A stretch of 64,000 nt of DNA from Chryseobacterium sp. 7 (GCF_003663845.1 NZ_RCCA01000001.1:2046001-2110000), one strand, 5' to 3'. Positions 44,103 through 53,839 are shown, counted from the stretch's first letter. Notes: generated from the letters alone by a model not told the origin. Translations and numbers: made by a program.

Positions 44103-44686
44103 AAATAGATTTTAATAAAGATAATGGGCTTGTTCCGGTAGTCATTCAGGACAGCAGAACACTGCAGGTTTTGATGCTGGGCTACATGAATGAAGAAGCT
44201 TTTGAAAAAACAGAAAAAGAAGGAATTGTTACTTTTTTCAGCCGCTCCAAAAACAGGCTCTGGACAAAAGGTGAGGAATCGGGTAATTTTTTAACAGTAA
44301 AAAGTATTGACATTGACTGTGACCAGGATACCATTTTAATTAAAGCTGTTCCGAAAAATGTAGTTTGTCATACGGGAAGTTTCAGCTGTTTCGGAGAAAA
44401 GAATGCTAAAGGTTTTTTGTATGAGCTGGAAGAAAAGATTTCACAGAGAATAGATACCAAAGCTGAAGGCTCTTACACCTATTCACTTTACCAGAGAGGA
44501 ATTAATAAAATGGCTCAGAAAGTCGGAGAGGAAGCAGTAGAATTGGTTATAGAAGCTAAAGATAATAACGAAGAACTCTTTAAAAATGAAGCTGCAGATT
44601 TGCTGTATCACTTGCTGATTTTATTGAAAGCCAAAGGGTTTTCTTTGGAGGAGATTGAAGAAATTCTTAAAAACAGAGATCAATAA
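44099..44686 (+). CDS. hisIE: Phosphoribosyl-AMP cyclohydrolase / phosphoribosyl-ATP pyrophosphatase
   Basis: Steps 2 and 3 of the pathway in one 195-residue protein. HisI part: [25 protein letters not shown], the zinc-site region [29 protein letters not shown]. HisE part from about residue 110: [51 protein letters not shown], with the acidic metal-binding EEAVE...EAADL pattern. The last his gene; no clear terminator follows in the 91-base gap. Confidence 0.96.
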   Translation: MKIDFNKDNGLVPVVIQDSRTLQVLMLGYMNEEAFEKTEKEGIVTFFSRSKNRLWTKGEESGNFLTVKSIDIDCDQDTILIKAVPKNVVCHTGSFSCFGEKNAKGFLYELEEKISQRIDTKAEGSYTYSLYQRGINKMAQKVGEEAVELVIEAKDNNEELFKNEAADLLYHLLILLKAKGFSLEEIEEILKNRDQ

Positions 44687-44777
44687 AAATCTGGTTCGCT
44701 GTTTGGTTGTAAGGCAGAAAGCACTTTGGTAAATGAAAAATGCTATTTTAGATCAGATAAAATAAACTTTCAGATGT

Positions 44778-45203
44778 ATGATTAATGAGTTACAGAAAGC
44801 TCTGGATCTAATGAATGATGGGCAATATATGCCTGCTGTTACTATTTTAAATTATTTAAATGGATTATCTCCAAAGGCTGAAAACTATAGACTGTTATTC
44901 ATGTCAAATTGTTGGTATAAAATAGGAGAATATCAATGGGCTATTGATATTGCTGATAATTTATTACAGAAGGATGAGCACAATGAATTAGCTTCTCAGA
45001 TAAAATATTTATCCTATTGTGAGCTTAAAGATTTTGATAATGCTTTAGAAGAAATTATACGTTTTCTATCATTTAATGAAGCGGATGTTTATAAAGTAAC
45101 TCTGGAGGAATTATTAACAGATATTAAAAATGGCTTTATTAATGAACAGGCTATTGTTTCTAAAATCAAAGAACTGGCATTAAAAAATAACTGTTTAAAA
45201 TGA
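44778..45203 (+). CDS. Small TPR-like hypothetical protein
   Basis: 141 residues, all-helical and acidic. Three helix pairs resemble tetratricopeptide units (ALDLMNDGQYMPAVTILNYLNGLSPKAENYRLLF, CWYKIGEYQWAIDIADNLLQKDEHNELASQ, CELKDFDNALEEIIRFLSFNEADVY). No signal peptide, no enzyme motif. It follows the his operon at 91 bases and ends at a perfect hairpin terminator. Function unknown; TPR folds usually mediate protein contacts. Confidence 0.7.
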   Translation: MINELQKALDLMNDGQYMPAVTILNYLNGLSPKAENYRLLFMSNCWYKIGEYQWAIDIADNLLQKDEHNELASQIKYLSYCELKDFDNALEEIIRFLSFNEADVYKVTLEELLTDIKNGFINEQAIVSKIKELALKNNCLK

Positions 45204-45230
45204 CAAATATTTAAACGTATTTTCCAAAAT

Positions 45231-45258
45231 AAAACAGCAGGAATATTCCTGCTGTTTT
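45231..45258. terminator. Perfect palindromic bidirectional terminator
   Basis: A 28-base perfect palindrome with arms AAAACAGCAGGAAT and ATTCCTGCTGTTTT between convergent genes. Confidence 0.85.
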
Positions 45259-45281
45259 ATTGATATAAATTGATTGATCTC

Positions 45282-46451
45282 TTATCTTTCAATCATAATA
45301 TTCTTAACAAGAGTTTCTTCTCCTACTTTTAATACACCGATGTACACTCCGTTTTGTAAACTTGAAACATCAATTTTTCTTTCATTATTTACTTTCAGAA
45401 GAGATCTTCCCAGAGAATTACTGATTTCAAAACTGAAGTTGGCTTCTTTAGAATCAGGTAAGTCAATATTGAGAACATTATTGGCTGGATTTGGATAGAT
45501 TTTGACCGCTTCTAATGAGTTTTTAGCAGTTGCTTTGCTCATTGTGGTAGTTGCCGTTGCAAAATGCTGTAAAGCGCCTACAGTAGCCTTCCCGATATTA
45601 TAAACATAAACAGGATCCATATTGGTAAAAGTATCTTTTGAAGAGTGTGGATAGGTGCTTCTTATTCTTTCAAAATATCCGGTAATCACTTCACCTTTCT
45701 GCTCAAAAGGAATATAATCTGTATCAGCAGCCGGATCTACAGCTGTCTGAAGAGGAGAGTAGAGCGCCGTACAGTTTCTCAACTGCTGAGTTACTGCTGC
45801 AGAAGCTGCATTATTGCTGGAAACCCCTCCCTGGTCTTCATCACAGTACACGGTATTGTTATTATTTCCTTTTACACCACCTACCTGATCCAGATTGATG
45901 ACCAGTTTGATATCCAGTTTACGGACACCTCCCTGATAGACCACATTATTTACATAGTGGCTGCTTCCTCTTAGACCTTGTTCTTCACCGGAAAAATGGA
46001 TGAACTTGATAGAATATTCAGTTGGGACATTTCTTAAAATTCTTGCCGCTTCCAGAATAATGGATGTTCCGCTGCCATTATCATTCACCCCCGGACCATT
46101 AATGGTATCGAAGTGTCCGCAAATAATGACATACTTGTTAGGATAAAGCGTCCCGGTTTTGGTAATAATTAAATTTTTGGAGCTTGTAGTCCCGAAAGTA
46201 AAAGGACTTTCTACGATTTGGCTGGCGCTATAACCATAAGAAGTGTATTTGTTTTTGATCCAGTTCAGCGTGTTGGTATTAGCTACAGAGCCTGTAGTTT
46301 TTACACCTAAATTGCTAAACTCCTGAAGATTGGCAGTAATGTTAGCCTGGGTAACCATATCCGCTCTGTCTTTGTAAGCCTGAATAAAGCTTTGAGCCCC
46401 AATGTACTGCATCACAAATGCAGTGCACAAAAGTGTTGTGAATTTTTTCAT
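45282..46451 (-). CDS. Secreted M28 peptidase with T9SS sorting domain, copy 1
   Basis: 389 residues. Signal peptide starts MKKFTTLLCTAFVMQYIGA, so I set the start at 46451 rather than 15 codons upstream. The M28 zinc aminopeptidase domain shows CGHFDTINGPGVNDNGSGTSIILEAARIL (His and Asp ligands), FSGEEQGLRGSSHYV (general-base Glu), YCDEDQGG and the late His HSSKDTF. The C-terminal 75 residues (KIYPNPANNVLNIDL to KNIMIER) are a type A T9SS sorting and anchoring domain. Substrates unknown. One of three adjacent paralogues, with its own terminator, so probably separately transcribed. Confidence 0.92.
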   Translation of the reverse strand: MKKFTTLLCTAFVMQYIGAQSFIQAYKDRADMVTQANITANLQEFSNLGVKTTGSVANTNTLNWIKNKYTSYGYSASQIVESPFTFGTTSSKNLIITKTGTLYPNKYVIICGHFDTINGPGVNDNGSGTSIILEAARILRNVPTEYSIKFIHFSGEEQGLRGSSHYVNNVVYQGGVRKLDIKLVINLDQVGGVKGNNNNTVYCDEDQGGVSSNNAASAAVTQQLRNCTALYSPLQTAVDPAADTDYIPFEQKGEVITGYFERIRSTYPHSSKDTFTNMDPVYVYNIGKATVGALQHFATATTTMSKATAKNSLEAVKIYPNPANNVLNIDLPDSKEANFSFEISNSLGRSLLKVNNERKIDVSSLQNGVYIGVLKVGEETLVKNIMIER

Positions 46452-46596
46452 ATAAATAATATTATTTTGGTGACACGAATGTAGTAAATAAATCACAATA
46501 AAGTGTTTAATTTGTTAAAATAATAGAAAATTAATTATGGATATCATATTGATTCATTATTCTGTGTTGTGAATATTTTAATTGGGTATAAAAAAC

Positions 46597-46627
46597 AAAA
46601 AACCTCTGAATGACTTCAAAGGTTTTT
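46597..46627 (-). terminator. Terminator of the M28 copy 2/3 unit
   Basis: AAAACCT-TGAA and TTCA-AGGTTTT arms (about 46598-46610 and 46614-46624) with A/T tracts, oriented for the gene ending at 46651. Confidence 0.65.
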
Positions 46628-46650
46628 ATTTAATTAAGTTTAATTGTCAA

Positions 46651-47826
46651 TTATCTTTCGATCATCACTTTTCTAACTACAGTTTGATCTCCTGCTTTTA
46701 AAATTCCAAGGTAGGCACCATTTTCCAATCTTGAAGTATTGATTTTTGTTTCATTGATTCTCTTGAAAATAGAGCGTCCTTGAAAATCGGTAATTTCAAA
46801 AGTGAAATTCTTAATCCCGGAATCCGGAAGCTCAATATTGATCATATCCTTTGCAGGGTTTGGATAGATTTTTATATTTTCAAGAGTATTTTTTATAACC
46901 GTTTCATAAGTACCCAGTGTTCCTGTGGCAACCGCGAAATGCTGTAATGCTCCCACAGATGCTTTTCCTATTTTGTAAATGTATACAGGATCCGTATTGG
47001 CAAACGTATCATTTACCGTATGTGGATAAGTACTTCTGATTCTTTCAAAGAAACCCGTAATGACTTCACCTTTCTGCTCAAAAGGGATATAATCCGTGTC
47101 TTCCGCAGGATCTACAGCCGTCAGAAGAGGAGAGTAGAGTGCTGTGCAGTTTCTCAGTTCCTGGGTTACAGCAGCAGAAGCCGCATTATTGGTTGAAAGT
47201 CCACCCTGATCTTCATCACAATAAACGGTGTTGTTATTATTTCCCATCACACCACCTACCTGATCCAGATTAAAAACGAGCTTAATATCTAAAACACGGT
47301 TACTCCCCTGATAAGCAACAGTATTGGCATAATGAGTGCTCCCCAAAAGTCCTTGTTCTTCCCCGGAAAAATGAATAAATTTTATGGAATATTCTGTTGG
47401 TACGTCTTTCAGAATCCTTGCTGCTTCAAGAAGGATAGAGGTTCCGCTGCCGTTATCATTAACTCCCGTCCCGATAATACTGTCGAAATGTCCACAGATG
47501 ATCACATATTTATTCGGATATACGGTTCCCGTTTTAGTAATCACCAGATTTTTTGAAGTGTATCCTCCTAAAGTAAAAGGGTCTTCTACAATCTGGCTGG
47601 CAGTATAGCCATAGGAAAGGTATTTGGTTTTAAGCCATTCCAGAGCATTGTTATTGGCTGTAGTACCTGTTTTTTTTACACCCAATCCTGCAAATTCCTG
47701 AAGAGAAGTGGTAATATTGGTTTGATTCACCATATTCGCTCTGTCCTGATAAGCCTGAATGAAACTTTGAGCATTCACATTATAAATAGCAATAGAAGCG
47801 AGTAAAAAAGTAGAAATTTTCTTCAT
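46651..47826 (-). CDS. Secreted M28 peptidase with T9SS sorting domain, copy 2
   Basis: 391 residues, start at 47826 (MKKISTFLLASIAIYNVNAQ signal). Catalytic motifs CGHFDSIIGTGVNDNGSGTSILLEAARIL, FSGEEQGLLGSTHYA, YCDEDQGG, TDYIPFEQKG and HTVNDTF are all kept. C-terminal T9SS domain begins KIYPNPAKDMINIEL and ends VRKVMIER. Copy 3 ends 63 bases upstream with no terminator, so the two share a transcript. Closest to copy 1 in the YCDEDQGG region. Confidence 0.92.
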   Translation of the reverse strand: MKKISTFLLASIAIYNVNAQSFIQAYQDRANMVNQTNITTSLQEFAGLGVKKTGTTANNNALEWLKTKYLSYGYTASQIVEDPFTLGGYTSKNLVITKTGTVYPNKYVIICGHFDSIIGTGVNDNGSGTSILLEAARILKDVPTEYSIKFIHFSGEEQGLLGSTHYANTVAYQGSNRVLDIKLVFNLDQVGGVMGNNNNTVYCDEDQGGLSTNNAASAAVTQELRNCTALYSPLLTAVDPAEDTDYIPFEQKGEVITGFFERIRSTYPHTVNDTFANTDPVYIYKIGKASVGALQHFAVATGTLGTYETVIKNTLENIKIYPNPAKDMINIELPDSGIKNFTFEITDFQGRSIFKRINETKINTSRLENGAYLGILKAGDQTVVRKVMIER

Positions 47827-47889
47827 TGTATGATTCTGATCCATGAAATACTGATGGAATGTCAACTTACATCAATATTTAGAATGATA

Positions 47890-49068
47890 TTATTTATTAA
47901 TGATTATTTTTTTTGTCGTATTTCCTTTTTCGGTCTTAATGGTAACCATATAAACTCCATTTTTAAGACCTGAAGTGTTTATTTTTTCTTCATTTTCAAC
48001 ATTCAGAACTGAATTTCCTACCATGTCATTGATCTCAACTTTAAATTGCTTTACCTTTTGTTGAAATTCTATAGTCAGAAGATCTTTAGCAGGATTAGGA
48101 TACACTCTTACTGCTTCTGCTGAATTTTGTATAGTTTCTTTAGTGCCTAGAAGATTACTGGTTGTAGTGGCAACAGCAAAATGCTGCAATGCTCCCACCG
48201 CGGCTTTTCCTACATTAAAAACATAGACAGGATCAAGGTTGGCGTAGGTATCACTGACCGTATGCTGATTATTGCTTTCAATTGTTTCATAAAATCCAGT
48301 TATGGTATATCCTTTAGCTTCAAAAGGCATATAATCTGAGCTGTAAGCATGAGAAAGATTAGTTTGAAGAGGAGAGTAAAGGGTAGTGCAGGTCATTAGT
48401 TCCTGAGTCATCGTATTAGAGATTGCGTTGTTGGAAGATATTCCGCCCTCATCTCTTTCACAGTTGATTGTATTGTTGTTATTTCCTATAAGACCTCCTA
48501 CCTGATCAATATTTAATACAAGTTTTATATCCAGAACACGGGTGCTTCCCTGGTAAGCAACATTATTTACATAGTGGTTACTTCCCACAAGTCCCTGTTC
48601 TTCTCCGGAGAAATGAATAAACTTAATGGAATATTCTGTAGGAACATCTTTCAGAATCCTTGCTGCTTCAAGAATAATGGACGTTCCGCTGCCATTGTCA
48701 CTTACTCCGGGACCTATAATGGTATCATAGTGTCCACAGATAATGACATATTTGTTGGGATACACAGTCCCGGTTTTGGTAATAATGAAATTTTTTGATG
48801 CATTACCTCCGTAAGTGAAAGCATCGTCAGAAAAATCACTGGCTGTATATCCGTAGGACAGGTATTTATTTTTAAGCCAGTCAAAAGCATTGTTATTAGC
48901 TGTTGTGCCCGTTTTTTTTACACCCAATCCTGCAAATTCCTGAAGATTGTTGTTGATATTGGTTTGGGTTACCATATCAGCTCTGTCTTTATAAGCCTGA
49001 ATAAAACTCTGTGCACCAATAGTTTGCAATGCAACGGAAGTCAGTAAAAAAACTGCAACTTTTTTCAT
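47890..49068 (-). CDS. Secreted M28 peptidase with T9SS sorting domain, copy 3
   Basis: 392 residues, signal MKKVAVFLLTSVALQTIGAQ. Same architecture, but the active-site loops have diverged: CGHYDTIIGPGVSDNGSG, FSGEEQGLVGSNHYV and HTVSDTY are intact, while copies 1 and 2's YCDEDQGG is NCERDEGG and TDYIPFEQKG is SDYMPFEAKG here. A changed zinc-ligand neighbourhood could mean different specificity. T9SS domain begins RVYPNPAKDLLTIEF. First gene of a two-gene unit. Confidence 0.92.
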   Translation of the reverse strand: MKKVAVFLLTSVALQTIGAQSFIQAYKDRADMVTQTNINNNLQEFAGLGVKKTGTTANNNAFDWLKNKYLSYGYTASDFSDDAFTYGGNASKNFIITKTGTVYPNKYVIICGHYDTIIGPGVSDNGSGTSIILEAARILKDVPTEYSIKFIHFSGEEQGLVGSNHYVNNVAYQGSTRVLDIKLVLNIDQVGGLIGNNNNTINCERDEGGISSNNAISNTMTQELMTCTTLYSPLQTNLSHAYSSDYMPFEAKGYTITGFYETIESNNQHTVSDTYANLDPVYVFNVGKAAVGALQHFAVATTTSNLLGTKETIQNSAEAVRVYPNPAKDLLTIEFQQKVKQFKVEINDMVGNSVLNVENEEKINTSGLKNGVYMVTIKTEKGNTTKKIIINK

Positions 49069-49403
49069 TATAGATACTTTCTTTAGAGATTGCTAATATA
49101 ATAATAAATCACTATTTATTGTTAGCAATTAAGGCTGTATTAATGATATTATTTGTTGTTTTAATAATTATATATCTTTTTCTTGTATTTGGGTTGTTGT
49201 TTTATTTTTATTCATTAAATACGTCTTGTTTGTTTATATTTTACCGTAGTGTGAAGTATTTTATGTGTAATTTTTATAAATTCATTGTGGGAATTAAAAT
49301 GTTGTAATGTTGAGATGATAAAAACTTCTGAAAATTGCAATCAACTGAAAAGGAGATTTACGTTAATAGGAAGGTGAAATCGGGGAGTATAGAGCAAAAA
49401 AAA

Positions 49404-49421
49404 TCCCGGATAAATCCGGGA
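49404..49421 (-). terminator. Terminator of rplT
   Basis: TCCCGGA (49404-49410) and TCCGGGA (49415-49421), with an eight-base A run at 49396-49403 that reads as a T tract on the minus strand. The 49069-49403 gap upstream has no supported gene. Confidence 0.85.
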
Positions 49422-49449
49422 CTATATTGATAACAAAATCTATTCTACA

Positions 49450-49794
49450 TTATTTTACTTGATCTACAACAGCTTTGAAAGCTTCAGGGTGATTCATTGC
49501 TAAATCTGCTAAAACTTTTCTGTTAAGTTCGATGTTGTTCTTTTTAAGAGCTCCCATAAATTGAGAGTAAGACATTCCGTGCTCTCTAGCTCCCGCGTTG
49601 ATACGAGTGATCCAAAGTGCTCTGAAATTTCTCTTTTTCTCTTTTCTACCACGGTAAGCATATTGCATTGCTTTTTCTACCGCGTTTTTAGCTACAGTCC
49701 AAACGTTCTTTCTTCTTCCGAAGAAACCTTTAGCTTGCTTAAAAATTTTCTTTCTGCGAGCTCTTGAAGCTACGGCATTTACTGATCTTGGCAT
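49450..49794 (-). CDS. rplT: Ribosomal protein L20 (bL20)
   Basis: 114 residues, basic, matches bL20 throughout: [95 protein letters not shown]. Binds 23S rRNA early in 50S assembly. Follows rpmI by 119 bases. Its usual partner genes infC and thrS are about 10 kb away, see findings. Confidence 0.98.
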   Translation of the reverse strand: MPRSVNAVASRARRKKIFKQAKGFFGRRKNVWTVAKNAVEKAMQYAYRGRKEKKRNFRALWITRINAGAREHGMSYSQFMGALKKNNIELNRKVLADLAMNHPEAFKAVVDQVK

Positions 49795-49913
49795 AATTTA
49801 AATTGTTTTTTTGAAAAGGGCGGTAACAGATGTTACTCTTATAGGCACCGTTCCAGGGTTAAATTGTTGAATTTGTTTTGAATTCTTATAAACCGAATAT
49901 AGATTTATAAAAA

Positions 49914-50111
49914 CTACTTAATTGCTAATTGACGTTGAACGCTTTTTTCGTCCACTTTAGCTACGTAAGAAGTAGTAGTAAGATTTCTCTTCTGCTTAGT
50001 TTCTTTCTTAGTTAAGATGTGGCTTTTGTAAGCATTTTTTCTTTTGATCTTACCAGAACCAGTAAGAGCAAAACGCTTTTTAGCACCTGATTTCGTTTTT
50101 AATTTTGGCAT
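49914..50111 (-). CDS. rpmI: Ribosomal protein L35 (bL35)
   Basis: 65 residues: [43 protein letters not shown], the standard bL35 sequence. Precedes rplT on the minus strand. A -7 element TATCTTTG on the minus strand (50187-50194) lies 76 bases upstream and may drive this pair alone, since infC is not adjacent. Confidence 0.97.
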   Translation of the reverse strand: MPKLKTKSGAKKRFALTGSGKIKRKNAYKSHILTKKETKQKRNLTTTSYVAKVDEKSVQRQLAIK

Positions 50112-50186
50112 TGTTTTGCTTTTTTATTGTTTTTGTTATCAATATCTGTTTTGGTTACTCCTAAAGACATTAGGAATAATAGTGTG

Positions 50187-50194
50187 CAAAGATA
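50187..50194 (-). promoter_or_regulatory. -7 element for rpmI-rplT
   Basis: CAAAGATA on the plus strand, TATCTTTG on the minus strand, matching TAnnTTTG. Confidence 0.45.
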
Positions 50195-50246
50195 CGAAAA
50201 AAAATCAATTCGAGCTTTCATAATCTTTGGTTTTATCCTATTTATA

Positions 50247-50273
50247 TAAAAAACCGCCTCTGTAAAGAAGCGG
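50247..50273 (-). terminator. Terminator of the bulb-lectin lipoprotein gene
   Basis: CCGCCTC (50254-50260) and GAAGCGG (50267-50273), one wobble, followed on the minus strand by a T run. Confidence 0.75.
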
Positions 50274-50296
50274 CTATATAACTTAAAATTGTTTTT

Positions 50297-50866
50297 TTAT
50301 AAGAAATCTTCAACAATGATGTCGTTTCTTTCTTCATTATTTCCTCCTAAAATAACTTTAATTCTGAAACCTGAAGGAATTGCTGCTCCTGTTCTAGAAT
50401 AAAGCTGAAGTTTAACGTGAGGATTAGCTACATAATAATTAACCGCAGTATTAGAACTCCAAAGCGGGCTTCCGTCTCTATAGATTACCATATTTCCGTC
50501 ATTTTGTACGATAAGAGATGGAGTACCCGTACTTCTGTACGTATTGGAATGCCATAGCACAGTATTAAGTCCCGGTCTTTCTCTGTATAAAACAAGATTG
50601 TTGTCTGTTTGCATGATGAATCGGTAAGTACTTCCGTTGTATTCCATGCTGATGGATTGCCCTGCGCTTAATGTCTGAGGGTGATTTGTAGATTCTTTTA
50701 AAAGAGTGTAACGTGTAAGGTCTATAAAACGGGATGCGCTCTTTCCGTCTGCAGTAGTGCTTTTTTCAATCTGTGTGTTCGCATTCACATTGTCAAGATC
50801 ATTATCCTGAGCACAAGATGCAAGAAGCATCGGAAGACTTAATAAAGTCAGTAATTTGGTTTTCAT
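50297..50866 (-). CDS. Bulb-type (mannose-binding) lectin lipoprotein
   Basis: 189 residues. Lipoprotein signal MKTKLLTLLSLPMLLASCAQDND (Cys18). The B-lectin fold follows with the carbohydrate-binding signature QxDxNxVxY seen as QTDNNLVLY (about 104-112) and QNDGNMVIY (about 137-145). A degenerate third repeat (VKLQLYSRTG) may be inactive. The family is best known from monocot lectins, but bacterial versions bind mannose or act as bacteriocins. Anchored by lipid in the envelope or surface. Monocistronic, with terminator. Confidence 0.85.
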   Translation of the reverse strand: MKTKLLTLLSLPMLLASCAQDNDLDNVNANTQIEKSTTADGKSASRFIDLTRYTLLKESTNHPQTLSAGQSISMEYNGSTYRFIMQTDNNLVLYRERPGLNTVLWHSNTYRSTGTPSLIVQNDGNMVIYRDGSPLWSSNTAVNYYVANPHVKLQLYSRTGAAIPSGFRIKVILGGNNEERNDIIVEDFL

Positions 50867-51132
50867 AAGTATAATTTAACAGCACGAATTTAATAAATAA
50901 AACTATTAAATCACAAATTTGAGATTAAAATTATATTGTTTTATCCTTTGTTTAAAGCAATTTTTAATTATATTTAAAACACCTTTCGGTGTATTGAATT
51001 GAAAAATCATCACTTTAATAAATGATGATTTTGGGATATTTTAATGCAAAGTAATTATGATTGAAAATGCGTGAAATGGTATTGTTGGTTGATTTTGTTT
51101 CTATAGTTGATGAAAATCATGAAAAATATTCA

Positions 51133-52953
51133 TTATTTTCTTTCCAGAACAATACTTTCTAAAGACATTTTGTTGTTTGGGGTAATAGCAATACTTAGTT
51201 GCCCGTTTCTATGGGAAATACTAGTCTTAATATCTATATTTTTCCCTGCTAATCTTTGTATAGTCCAGTTCCCTTGTAAAACAGGATCAGCAGATAAAGT
51301 ATATGTTTTTCCTTTATCCATTGTTTTTATAAGTTGATGTTCGGAAAATGTGCATATATCTTCTGAAGATGCATTGAAAAAATATCCGGGAATCGTTAAG
51401 GTGTTTTCATTTTTTTTAATCCCTGTATTCTTTCCATATTTATTGAAGAATAGAATGTATTCCAACTCCCCAGCTTTCGTTTTTACTTTAACATAGTCTT
51501 TGTTAAAAAACTTATTGGCTTTCATCTGTTCACCAATATTAAAGTTGGGCTCATCACCTACATGGAAAATCATAATGTCAGGATTTCTTTTTATGACATA
51601 ATTGGCATCTCCCAGTTCATGGGCTAGAGCTCCGTTTCCAAAGTTTTTAGGCGGGTGCCTTGGAATATAATAATCATTCAGACCAAGCATATCTATGGCT
51701 GGTAGTTCTGAAGAATAGGGGATACATCCGGCAGACGTTACAGCAATAAGGGTTTGATGAGGAAAAGTTTCCTTTAAAATTTCCCCAAGTTTAATTCCTT
51801 TGAACTCCCATCTTTCGTCAACTGCATTTTTATTGTCTGTTATTGTAGACTGAATAAAAGTATTGGCAGCTAAAAGAATAATGACGATAAAGCTTACTTT
51901 CTTTGATTGCAGATTGATCTTTTTGACATATTGTAATCCAAAAATAATAGAAAAAACAAATAAGATAAGGACTACATAATAATGTCTGAATGCTGGAAAA
52001 ATGTCACCTCCAACTGATGTTACATATCCAATCCAGGCTGTAATGACCAATATCAAATAATATCCAAAAAGTGATCTTTGTTTTAAAAGATAATAGAGTG
52101 AAACCAATCCCAGTCCGGATAAGAACAAGGTACCAACGAATGCTTTAAAATTATAAAAACCACCCCGAAGTATATGATGAATAGTCACCTTCACCTTTAC
52201 TAATGCTGTATTGGGAACTAATTCTCCATAAAAATTATAACGAAAAGCAAGCTGCCCCAAAAGAAATAATGTGGGAATTACTGCCGTTGCTAATCCTATT
52301 TTGATGAACTGTTCTTTATTTCTCCCCAGAGTAACCAGTAAAAACCCGGATGTTAAGATCGTAAACAGGAAACCGTCCGGTCTGGTAAGCGCTAAAAGTC
52401 CAAGCCAAAGGGATAAAAGATAGATTGTTCTGAAACTTTTGCCATTGATGATTTTGGATACTTCAATCAATGTTAAAGTCAACAGGAAAGTATATAAAGG
52501 CTGTTCCAGCCCTCCGATAGCCCAAACCAGAAAACATGGCGTTGTCACCAATAGTAATAGCGCAAGGAAAACAGATTCCTTTTTTATATTTTGACTTTTA
52601 CAATAATAAAGAATAGTGCCCAAAGTTCCCAATGAACATATAATACCTAAAATTCTTGCGGAAAGAATCAGATCTATGCCCAGTTTTCCCAACGCAGAAA
52701 CGCCCAATACCCAAAGCAGATTAGAATAACCTTCTACAGGATGGCCGTCATTCCAGGTAAGACCTTTTCCTTCTATAAAACGCTGTGCATAGCGTAGTGA
52801 TATTAAACTGTCATCTGAAAAAAAAGGATAGTAATAGTAGCATCCAAAACAAAAGATTATGGCTGCAAGAAAAAAAAGGATAAATATCCTAACTTCATAA
52901 ATGATTGTGTTTATACCGGAGTTTCCTAAGCTTTTTAGGAATAGCAAATGCAA
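51133..52953 (-). CDS. GT-C membrane glycosyltransferase
   Basis: 606 residues with about eleven hydrophobic segments in the first 400 and a soluble C-terminal part. The first periplasmic loop has FFSDDSLISLRYAQRFIEGKGLTWNDGHPVEGYSNLLW, the acidic (DD) loop of GT-C polyprenyl-phosphate-dependent transferases, in a form that resembles arabinofuranosyl/mannosyl-type enzymes of the DUF/GT-C group. Donor and acceptor unknown; probably envelope glycans or glycoproteins. It is preceded 65 bases upstream by a hydrolase gene with its own terminator. Confidence 0.8.
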   Translation of the reverse strand: MHLLFLKSLGNSGINTIIYEVRIFILFFLAAIIFCFGCYYYYPFFSDDSLISLRYAQRFIEGKGLTWNDGHPVEGYSNLLWVLGVSALGKLGIDLILSARILGIICSLGTLGTILYYCKSQNIKKESVFLALLLLVTTPCFLVWAIGGLEQPLYTFLLTLTLIEVSKIINGKSFRTIYLLSLWLGLLALTRPDGFLFTILTSGFLLVTLGRNKEQFIKIGLATAVIPTLFLLGQLAFRYNFYGELVPNTALVKVKVTIHHILRGGFYNFKAFVGTLFLSGLGLVSLYYLLKQRSLFGYYLILVITAWIGYVTSVGGDIFPAFRHYYVVLILFVFSIIFGLQYVKKINLQSKKVSFIVIILLAANTFIQSTITDNKNAVDERWEFKGIKLGEILKETFPHQTLIAVTSAGCIPYSSELPAIDMLGLNDYYIPRHPPKNFGNGALAHELGDANYVIKRNPDIMIFHVGDEPNFNIGEQMKANKFFNKDYVKVKTKAGELEYILFFNKYGKNTGIKKNENTLTIPGYFFNASSEDICTFSEHQLIKTMDKGKTYTLSADPVLQGNWTIQRLAGKNIDIKTSISHRNGQLSIAITPNNKMSLESIVLERK

Positions 52954-52968
52954 AATAACAAAAATAAA

Positions 52969-52998
52969 AAAGCTACAGACAAATTTATCTGCAGCTTT
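52969..52998. terminator. Terminator of the alpha/beta hydrolase gene
   Basis: AAAGCTACAGA (52969-52979) and TCTGCAGCTTT (52988-52998), one wobble, with T-rich flank on the minus strand. Confidence 0.75.
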
Positions 52999-53017
52999 TC
53001 CTTTATCTGTAATAATG

Positions 53018-53839
53018 TTACGACTTTACAAACTCAAGAAGGTCTCTGTTAATAGTTTCAGCCTCTGTTGTCGGCATACCGTGAGGAAAACCAGGATAAG
53101 AAATTAATTTTCCGTTTTTAAGCAGGGTAGCAGCTACCTTACCTGTTGTTTCAAAAGGAACAATCTGGTCATCTTCACCGTGCATCACCAATACAGGTAT
53201 ATCTACACTTTTAAGATCTTCTGTGAAATCTGTTTCAGAGAAAGCTTTTACGCAATCATAATGAGCTTTGATAGAACCGTTCATACCTTGTCTCCACCAG
53301 TTTCTCTGGATTCCTTCGGAAATCTTAGCACCTTCTCTGTTGTATCCGTAAAAGGGGAAAGTAATATCAATGAAGAACTGTTGTCTGTGCTTAGCCGTAT
53401 TATTTCGGATATCATCAAAAACAGAAATTGGAACCCCGTTTGGGTTGTTCTCATTCTGAACCATAATAGGAGTAACAGCACTTATCAGAACAGCTTTTGA
53501 AACTCTTCCGTTACCATGTTTTGCTGCATATCGGATCACTTCACCACCTCCTGTAGAATGTCCTACGTGGATGACATCTTTTAGGTCTAATGCTTCCACT
53601 ATTTCTGCTACGTCAGAAGCGTAAGTGTCCATGTCATGTCCGTAAGGAGTCTGTTCAGATCTTCCATGTCCTCTTCTGTCATGAGCAATTACTCTGTATC
53701 CCTGTTCTAAGAAGAAAAACATTTGCGCATCCCAGTCATCACTAGATAATGGCCATCCGTGGTGAAAGAAGATTGTTGGTCCTTTTCCCCAGTCTTTGTA
53801 GTAAATTTCTGTTCCGTCTTTTAATGTAAGTGTGCTCAT
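53018..53839 (-). CDS. Alpha/beta hydrolase, non-haem chloroperoxidase/arylesterase type
   Basis: 273 residues. Start STLTLKDGTEIYYKDWGKGPTIFFHHGWPLSSDDWDAQ, nucleophile Ser in GHSTGGGEVIRY, acid in MHGEDDQIVP, His in YPGFPHGMPTTEAETINRDLLEFV. This sequence pattern is the co-factor-free haloperoxidase (chloroperoxidase F/arylesterase) group, which are esterases that form peracids. No signal peptide. A -7 element lies on the minus strand at 53892-53899. Confidence 0.88.
   Translation of the reverse strand: MSTLTLKDGTEIYYKDWGKGPTIFFHHGWPLSSDDWDAQMFFFLEQGYRVIAHDRRGHGRSEQTPYGHDMDTYASDVAEIVEALDLKDVIHVGHSTGGGEVIRYAAKHGNGRVSKAVLISAVTPIMVQNENNPNGVPISVFDDIRNNTAKHRQQFFIDITFPFYGYNREGAKISEGIQRNWWRQGMNGSIKAHYDCVKAFSETDFTEDLKSVDIPVLVMHGEDDQIVPFETTGKVAATLLKNGKLISYPGFPHGMPTTEAETINRDLLEFVKS

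Noticed and set aside
49119..49307. 62-codon hydrophobic frame on the plus strand
   Set aside because: Composition is that of AT-rich non-coding DNA (runs of L, F, I, Y), no supporting context or conservation that I can recall.
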